Source: Hydrogenophaga sp. (GTDB taxonomy: Bacteria; Pseudomonadota; Gammaproteobacteria; Burkholderiales; Burkholderiaceae_C). Taken from it: DNA of 20,714 nucleotides. Positions 16,527 to 20,714 of the stretch are shown piece after piece (the first letter of the stretch is position 1; every line of letters starts with the position of its first letter). The notes beneath the pieces are model-generated. The model was not told the origin of the DNA. It was given only the letters and a program-made list of their open reading frames with translations, and made no database searches. The position numbers were made by a program, and so were the translations under genes. The stretch is from assembly GCA_030684755.1 (NCBI GenBank), contig JAUXXN010000591.1, positions 1 through 20,714 on the forward strand. Direction: 5' to 3'.

Positions 16527-18221
16527 TCAAGCGGTGGCGGTTTCGGTAACGGGTTGGGCTGTGGCGCGGTGCAGGGCGGCTTGCAAAGCCGTTGCATCAA
16601 AACGGCGCCAGCGGGCGGCCACGTGTTGATCGGGGCGCACCAGGTAGCAGGTGCCGGGGCGGGCGTCCAGGCGCTGGGCCATCAGGCCGTCGCGGTCGTG
16701 CAGCGTAACCAACCCGGCGGGCGCGGTGCCCGCGTGGGCTGTCACCAGCAGGGTTTGCACCGGCAGCGCCGCCGCCGCCAGCACAGCGGCCTGCACCTGC
16801 AGGCCGGGCAAGGCGGTGTCGATGGTGTCGGCGCTGTCGGCAAAAGCCAGCAACACAAAGCGGTTGCCCAACTGGTCCAGCAACCAGCCATCGGCCCCGG
16901 CCAGGCGCACCGGGGCGTCATCCAGCGGGGCGCCGGGCACCATGTCGCCGTCAAACTTGTCGGCATCGGGCGTGTTCAGGGCCGAATGCACCAAAAATGC
17001 CGGCACGCTCAAGCGGCCCGAGTTCACCAGCTTGCGGGCAAACGGCTGGCTGCGGGCCAGCTCCAACGCCGCGTTGCGAAACAGCTTGCTGACCGCGCTT
17101 TTGGGCGTGATGAAATCGGTGGAGCGGGTGGAGTTGCGGATGTTTTCGTCCGCCGCGTACACCCGGTCTGTGTCGTAGGTGTCCAGCAGCGCCTCGGGCG
17201 CCTGGCCTTTGATCACCAGCGCCAGCTTCCACAGCAAATCGTCCGTGTCCTGAAAACCCGAGTTGGCACCGCGTGCGCCAAACGGCGACACCTGGTGCGC
17301 CGCGTCGCCCACAAACAGCAGGTGCCCATGGCGAAAGTTCGTCATGCGGCGGCACTGAAAGGTGTAGATGCTGGCCCATTCCAGCGTGCATTCGCGGTCG
17401 TCGCCCAGCATGGCTTTGACGCGCGGCATGATGTTCTCGGGCTTTTTCTCTTCTTCCGGGTCGGCGTCCCAGCCCAACTGAAAGTCGATGCGCCAGACGT
17501 TGTCGCTCTGCTTGTGCAGCAACACGCTTTGGTTGGGGTGAAACGGTGGGTCGAACCAAAACCAGCGCTCAGCCGGGTAGTCGGCTTTCATCACCACGTC
17601 GGCGATCAGGAAGCGGTCTTTGAACACATGGCCTTCAATGTCCAGCCCCAACTCGCGGCGCACGTTGGAGCGCGCACCGTCGGCCACGATCAGCCAGTCG
17701 GCTTCGATGTCAAAGTTGCCGTCAGGGGTCTCGATGCTGACACGGGCGCCATCGGCCAAGGGCTCCACGCCCACCACCTTGTATTTCCAGCGCACATCGG
17801 CACCCAGTTCGGTGGCGCGTTTCACCAGTGCTTCTTCCAGGTGGTACTGCTGCAGGTTGATCATGCCCGGGCGCTTGTGGCCGGCGTCGCGCACCAGGTT
17901 GAATCGGTACACCTCTTCTTCGCGCATAAAGGTACGGCCCACATTCCAGCTCACGCCCTTGTCCACCACCACATCGCCCACGCCCAGGCGGTCCAGAATT
18001 TCCAGCGCCCGCTTGGCGTAACACACCGCCCGCGAGCCAAACGACACGCTGTCGTCTTCGTCAAACAGCAGCACGTCCAGCCCTTGCAGTCGGGCATCAA
18101 TGGCCGCCGCCAGCCCCACCGGGCCAGCGCCAATGATCACCAGCGGTTTGCGCTGTGGTGCGCCTTGCATCAGGTCGTGCGGCGCCTGGTAAGGAAAGGT
18201 GGGGTAGGTGTAGGTGGCCAT
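16527..18221 (-). CDS. FAD-dependent aromatic-type monooxygenase
   Basis: The 564-residue product is a class A flavoprotein hydroxylase (FAD_binding_3 type), resembling the MhpA-like and phenol-type hydroxylases that add an OH group to an aromatic ring with NAD(P)H and O2. The FAD-binding GxGxxG is G31-A-G33-P-V-G36. The DG motif is VADGARSNVRREL, and the GD motif is FVGDAAHQVSPFGARGANSGF. A C-terminal thioredoxin-like region, usual in this class, covers about residues 430-560. AGGAG before ATG 18221 supports the start. It heads an operon with DUF2783 and VOC genes. The substrate is not readable from the sequence, though the neighbours fit degradation of an aromatic compound. Confidence 0.93.
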   Translation of the reverse strand: MATYTYPTFPYQAPHDLMQGAPQRKPLVIIGAGPVGLAAAIDARLQGLDVLLFDEDDSVSFGSRAVCYAKRALEILDRLGVGDVVVDKGVSWNVGRTFMREEEVYRFNLVRDAGHKRPGMINLQQYHLEEALVKRATELGADVRWKYKVVGVEPLADGARVSIETPDGNFDIEADWLIVADGARSNVRRELGLDIEGHVFKDRFLIADVVMKADYPAERWFWFDPPFHPNQSVLLHKQSDNVWRIDFQLGWDADPEEEKKPENIMPRVKAMLGDDRECTLEWASIYTFQCRRMTNFRHGHLLFVGDAAHQVSPFGARGANSGFQDTDDLLWKLALVIKGQAPEALLDTYDTDRVYAADENIRNSTRSTDFITPKSAVSKLFRNAALELARSQPFARKLVNSGRLSVPAFLVHSALNTPDADKFDGDMVPGAPLDDAPVRLAGADGWLLDQLGNRFVLLAFADSADTIDTALPGLQVQAAVLAAAALPVQTLLVTAHAGTAPAGLVTLHDRDGLMAQRLDARPGTCYLVRPDQHVAARWRRFDATALQAALHRATAQPVTETATA

Positions 18222-18283
18222 GCCTGCGGTGCTCCTGTTGGTGTGGCCCGCCGAGAAAGGTCGCGCGGCGGTGCTGGGTCCGC

Positions 18284-18312
18284 ACTATAGCCAATAATTT
18301 ACCATTGGTAAA
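18284..18312 (-). promoter_or_regulatory. Sigma70-type promoter of the monooxygenase operon
   Basis: Reading the minus strand, TTTACC (18312-18307) is a -35 box, then a 17-bp spacer, then TATAGT (18289-18284) as -10 box. The spacing is ideal and both boxes are near consensus. Transcription would start near 18277, about 55 bp before the monooxygenase ATG. The -35 box is embedded in the 15-bp palindrome described in the next entry. Confidence 0.7.
18298..18312. promoter_or_regulatory. 15-bp palindromic operator over the -35 box
   Basis: TTTACCATTGGTAAA is a perfect inverted repeat of 7-bp arms around a single central base. It covers the -35 box of the monooxygenase promoter, so a bound protein would block polymerase. 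This is the layout of a repressor operator of a dimeric regulator. No regulator gene is adjacent. The class (MarR, TetR, IclR or GntR) cannot be decided from this site alone. Confidence 0.65.
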
Positions 18313-18313
18313 C

Positions 18314-18329
18314 ACGTTTCTCTAAACGT
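18314..18329. other. Second inverted repeat next to the operator
   Basis: ACGTTT-CTCT-AAACGT is an inverted repeat of 6-bp arms around 4 bases, directly upstream of the -35 palindrome. It may be a second protein-binding site or a hairpin; it has no T-tract. Confidence 0.4.
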
Positions 18330-18387
18330 AATATTTAACGGATGCCAGGGTGCAAGTCGATGGTGTTGGCACGTTGGCGTCTTCACT

Positions 18388-18411
18388 CCCTCTCCCGCTT
18401 GCGGGAGAGGG
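18388..18411. repeat. Dispersed-repeat-like perfect hairpin, 11-bp arms
   Basis: CCCTCTCCCGC-TT-GCGGGAGAGGG is a perfect inverted repeat with a two-base loop, followed by GTCGGGGTGAGGGG. I recognise this kind of sequence as a common GC-rich intergenic repeat in proteobacteria, often misannotated as a peptide with a SRLRERVGVRG pattern. Copy number in this genome cannot be seen from one window. Confidence 0.8.
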
Positions 18412-18466
18412 TCGGGGTGAGGGGCTTCAAAAGTCACATGACCGGATCAAAACGAAGCCCGCAACC

Positions 18467-18500
18467 ACAAAGCCCACAGACCTGGGCTTGTGGGTTTTGT
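18467..18500. other. Strong stem-loop with alternative pairing
   Basis: ACAAAGCCCACA (18467-18478) and TGTGGGTTTTGT (18489-18500) form a 12-bp stem with one G-U pair. An alternative 7-bp stem AAGCCCA...TGGGCTT uses overlapping bases. The plus-strand right arm ends in TTTTGT, so it is only a weak intrinsic terminator candidate. No gene is clearly served by it on either strand. Confidence 0.5.
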
Positions 18501-18615
18501 GCGGGTGCTCTCAAAATACCGCCAGCTTCAGTCGCCAAGCCTGTCTGCCCCATCACGATCAAGCCCACTGGCGGCCATGGAGCGCAGGGAAATGGCTATC
18601 TGGTGCGGCGCCTTG

Positions 18616-18750
18616 TCAGGGCATGTCTTGACCGTGCTTCCACAATTCATACGAACTGCTATCGATCTCGTTATTCCAAGCTACGGCAAACCCACCTTGC
18701 TCGACTTTTACTGCTTTGAACAAAGCTGGATTTTTCAATGGTGCGAACCT
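18616..18750 (-). pseudogene. C-terminal remnant of a DUF2442 protein
   Basis: On the minus strand a 44-residue segment reads RFAPLKNPALFKAV, then KVEQGGFAVAWNNEID, then SSSYELWKHGQ before a TGA at 18616. The order of a 'FxPLKxPxLF' step, a strand, and a W-N-x-x-D turn is that of the C-terminal half of DUF2442 proteins, which are often paired with DUF4160 genes. The N-terminal half, with its usual early strands, is absent: the sequence upstream turns into unrelated codons and the plus-strand terminator, so no intact start exists. No DUF4160 partner is seen. I call a truncated remnant. The match is from memory of the family pattern, hence moderate confidence. Confidence 0.5.
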
Positions 18751-18803
18751 GTGGCTCAAGGACCGAGGCCAGCAGCCATGGCAAAGCGAACAGAGAATTA
18801 AAG

Positions 18804-18833
18804 GGTTTTCCATTAAGGGAAAACCTTATTTTT
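18804..18833 (+). terminator. Intrinsic terminator 72 bp before the lipase gene
   Basis: GGTTTTCC (18804-18811), a 6-base loop, GGAAAACC (18818-18825), then TTATTTTT (18826-18833). The 8-bp perfect stem and T-tract are on the plus strand. The minus-strand side lacks a good T-tract. No convincing plus-strand gene ends here, so it may insulate the lipase genes, or serve as an attenuator if the lipase promoter lies upstream of it. Confidence 0.75.
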
Positions 18834-18905
18834 AAAAAAGCACGATCGTTCGAAAATATTTTTTAAGCCATTGATCGTCAACTTTCAAAACCAAGAAAGA
18901 AAAAA

Positions 18906-19832
18906 ATGAGAAAACTCATCACCGCTTGCGCCATCGGTCTTGCGTTGTTGTCAGCCCCAACCACTATGCTGGCCCAAGACACTTACACAAAAACCAAATA
19001 CCCCATTGTTCTGGTGCATGGCCTTCTGGGCTTTGACGCAGTTGGCCCGGTGCAGTATTTTTACGGGATACCGTCAGAACTGAGGCGCAGTGGCGCCACG
19101 GTGTACACGGCAAGCGTGTCGCAATCCAACAGCACCGAGGTGCGCGGTGAGCAATTGTTGAGGGAATTGCAGGCTCTCAAAGCAAAGTATGGCCATGAAA
19201 AATTCAACTTGGTTGGACATAGCCACGGGGGCAACACAAGCCGTTATGTCGCCGGGGTTGCACCAGGCTTGGTGGCCAGTGTCACGACGGTGGGCACCCC
19301 CCACAGAGGCAGTAAGGTAGCAGATGCGCTTCAAGGCATAACGAACTTCACAGGAACAACCGGCCTTGTTGCTGGTGTCGTCAATGGGCTGAGCAGTGTG
19401 GTGGCTTATTTGTCTGGTAGCCCGTCCAATCCTCAAAATGCACTGCAGTCTTTGCAATCGCTGTCAACCGCAGGTTCACTGACCTTCAACAATCGGTTTA
19501 AAGACGGAGCACCCACCAGCTCATGCGGACAAGGTGCGAATTTGGTGAATAACGTACGTTATTACTCTATGGGCGGTACTTCGGTATATACAAACGTACT
19601 GGATATTTCCGACGGTTTTCTTGGAGCTGCTGCTCTGTTTTATGGCTTTGAACAAAACGATGGTGTGGTTGGCCGGTGCTCCAACCATTGGGGCACCGTT
19701 TTACGTGATAACTATGGCTGGAACCACATTGATCAAATCAACCATGTGTTTGGGTTGCGCAACGTTTTTGTATCAGACCCGGTTGCGGTATATCGAGCAC
19801 AAGCGAACCGGCTGAAGGGTGTGGGGCTGTAA
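18906..19832 (+). CDS. lipA: Secreted triacylglycerol lipase, family I.1
   Basis: The 308-residue precursor is a foldase-dependent lipase that hydrolyses long-chain triacylglycerols outside the cell. A signal peptide covers about residues 1-23 (cleavage near MLA-QDT). The oxyanion strand is IVLVHGLLGFD, and the nucleophile elbow GHSHGG has S106. D252 in NDGVV and H274 in WNHIDQINH complete the triad. C207 and C258 fit the disulfide. The spacings S-D (146), D-H (22), S-C (101) and D-C (6) equal or nearly equal those of Pseudomonas aeruginosa LipA (S82, D229, H251, C183, C235). D276, two after the His, fits its calcium ligand. It is followed 8 bp later by its foldase gene. It is the kind of protein normally exported through a T2SS. 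The base composition is less GC-rich than in the T2SS genes. Confidence 0.95.
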   Translation: MRKLITACAIGLALLSAPTTMLAQDTYTKTKYPIVLVHGLLGFDAVGPVQYFYGIPSELRRSGATVYTASVSQSNSTEVRGEQLLRELQALKAKYGHEKFNLVGHSHGGNTSRYVAGVAPGLVASVTTVGTPHRGSKVADALQGITNFTGTTGLVAGVVNGLSSVVAYLSGSPSNPQNALQSLQSLSTAGSLTFNNRFKDGAPTSSCGQGANLVNNVRYYSMGGTSVYTNVLDISDGFLGAAALFYGFEQNDGVVGRCSNHWGTVLRDNYGWNHIDQINHVFGLRNVFVSDPVAVYRAQANRLKGVGL

Positions 19833-19840
19833 GGCGCATT

Positions 19841-20714
19841 GTGCTGAGCGTGCGGATCATTCCCCGACTCAACGCGCTTACTGTTGCCAGTTTGGCCACG
19901 GTGGGCGCGTTGGTAGCGTGGTTTCTAATATGGCCTTCCGCAACCCCCCCCACTGCGCATACCCCGCAAGACAACAACAGATTGGGTTGGCAACAAGCTG
20001 GTGTTGCCAACCCGTTTGGTTCGAATTCAGACCAAGCGCAGGCAAAAACAGACCCCTATCTGCCAGTTGTCATTCAATCGCTGGCTTTATCCACAGACGG
20101 CACGTCACTGGATGGAACACAGGCCGATGGTGACTGGGGTGTGGGTGTGGATGGGCAGTTGCGCGCCAGCCGTGCATTGCGCCAGAAGTTCGATTACTAC
20201 CTGAGCCTTGTTGGCGAAAAAACATTACCAGACATCGAAGCTTTGCTACTGAACGAAGCGCGGGCCCATCTCAAAGAGCCAGCGCTCAGTGGTGTGAAAA
20301 GTGTCTGGCATCGTTACGTGCAGTTGCAGCAGCATACGTGGCGCTTTCAGGTAGATCCGCGTCACCCAACCCAATGGAGCGCTGCTCATGCCGAGAGGCA
20401 AACCGTTCGCAGACAAATACTGGGCGCTGAATGGGCACATGCTTTTTATGCAGAAGAAGAAAGTCAGCTGCTTGAGATGTTGAGCCAAGTCAACAGCGGC
20501 ATGAAAGTGAAACCCAAGTTTTCTGATGAAGAAAATATGGGGCCTTTGCACCCACAAGCCGCAGAAAGAGAAGCAGCCTTACAAGCTGAATGGAAACAAT
20601 GGGATGAGCGCTTGGCTCAGGCGCGTGAGCAAGTCCGTGCGCTCCAAGCAGCACCTGAGTTATCTGCGTTGCAGCGCGAGCAAGCCATTGAGCGATACAT
20701 TACCCAGCACTTTG
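19841..20714 (+). CDS. lifO: Lipase-specific foldase (chaperone), 5' part
   Basis: This frame has no stop up to the right edge and gives about 291 residues. Foldases are inner-membrane-anchored periplasmic chaperones that fold the cognate family I lipase before secretion. The N-terminal part has a membrane helix at about residues 13-34 (LTVASLATVGALVAWFLIW), then a Pro/Gln-rich linker, then LSTDGTSLDGT. The key motif RxxFDY(F/C)LS is present as RQKFDYYLS (R114-S122), next to VGE. A long helical region follows, as in the lipase-wrapping foldase structure. GTG 19841 is chosen: AAGG at 19831-19834 gives good spacing and no ATG fits. An in-frame GTG at 19850 is an alternative. The 3' end is outside the window. 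Confidence 0.93.
   Translation, partial: MLSVRIIPRLNALTVASLATVGALVAWFLIWPSATPPTAHTPQDNNRLGWQQAGVANPFGSNSDQAQAKTDPYLPVVIQSLALSTDGTSLDGTQADGDWGVGVDGQLRASRALRQKFDYYLSLVGEKTLPDIEALLLNEARAHLKEPALSGVKSVWHRYVQLQQHTWRFQVDPRHPTQWSAAHAERQTVRRQILGAEWAHAFYAEEESQLLEMLSQVNSGMKVKPKFSDEENMGPLHPQAAEREAALQAEWKQWDERLAQAREQVRALQAAPELSALQREQAIERYITQHF

Larger units (their letters stand above)
18313..18905. other. Gene-poor region upstream of the lipase gene
   Basis: About 590 bp with no gene I can support. It holds the inverted repeat at 18314, the perfect hairpin at 18388, the stem-loop at 18467, the DUF2442 remnant on the minus strand at 18616-18750 and the terminator at 18804. After 18790 it becomes AT-rich up to the lipase start. 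Open frames on the plus strand at 18342-18719 and 18490-18801 show no family resemblance and cross these repeats, so they are not called. The region looks like debris left by past rearrangement. Confidence 0.6.

Noticed and set aside
16488..18290. A 600-codon plus-strand open frame opposite the FAD monooxygenase
   Set aside because: The minus-strand gene has clear FAD motifs, ribosome binding site and promoter; the plus-strand frame is only its mirror.
18342..18801. Two plus-strand open frames of 125 and 103 codons before the terminator
   Set aside because: They cross known repeat and hairpin sequence, lack a ribosome binding site and family resemblance, and one is antisense to the DUF2442 remnant. 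The second ends just before the terminator, which is worth a glance but not enough.

Overview
The window looks like chromosomal DNA of a high-GC betaproteobacterium, most likely Burkholderiales and probably Comamonadaceae. The evidence is the GC-rich codon use, a compact K-L-M-N-D-E-F type II secretion cluster, GC-rich intergenic repeats of a kind I associate with Comamonadaceae, and the gene families present. The genus cannot be fixed from the sequence alone. I see no rRNA, tRNA, CRISPR array or intact insertion sequence.

Layout: (1) 2-8126, plus strand, the 3' part of a type II secretion (T2SS) operon: end of gspK, then gspL, gspM, gspN, gspD, gspE and gspF. A perfect 78-bp repeat in two tandem copies separates gspE from gspF. 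(2) 8156-11117, a 5'-nucleotidase-family gene and an SbmA/YddA-like ABC exporter. A related, direct, hairpin-forming element of about 75 bp precedes each gene. (3) 11198-11912, an overlapping minimal nucleotidyltransferase (MNT) and HEPN pair. (4) 11950-12696, minus strand, queC for queuosine/7-deazaguanine synthesis. (5) 12854-15657, a small exported molybdopterin-oxidoreductase-fold protein whose stop overlaps the start of a tripartite hybrid histidine kinase (HisKA-HATPase-REC-Hpt), followed by a likely terminator. (6) 18221-15702, minus strand, a catabolic operon of FAD monooxygenase, DUF2783 small protein and VOC protein. Its promoter has a perfect 15-bp palindrome across the -35 box. (7) 18313-18905, a gene-poor stretch with several hairpins, a broken DUF2442 gene and a strong intrinsic terminator. 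(8) 18906 to the end, plus strand, a family I.1 secreted lipase and its membrane-anchored foldase, the latter cut by the window edge.

How the parts fit: family I.1 lipases cross the inner membrane by Sec, are folded in the periplasm by the foldase and usually leave the cell through a T2SS. The window therefore carries much of a T2SS and a likely substrate about 11 kb away. The lipase/foldase block looks less GC-rich than the T2SS genes and sits beside gene debris, which suggests later acquisition. Items that most merit follow-up are the repeated hairpin element around the nucleotidase gene, the palindromic operator of the monooxygenase operon, the cysteine-free molybdopterin-fold protein paired with the hybrid kinase, and the terminator in front of the lipase gene.
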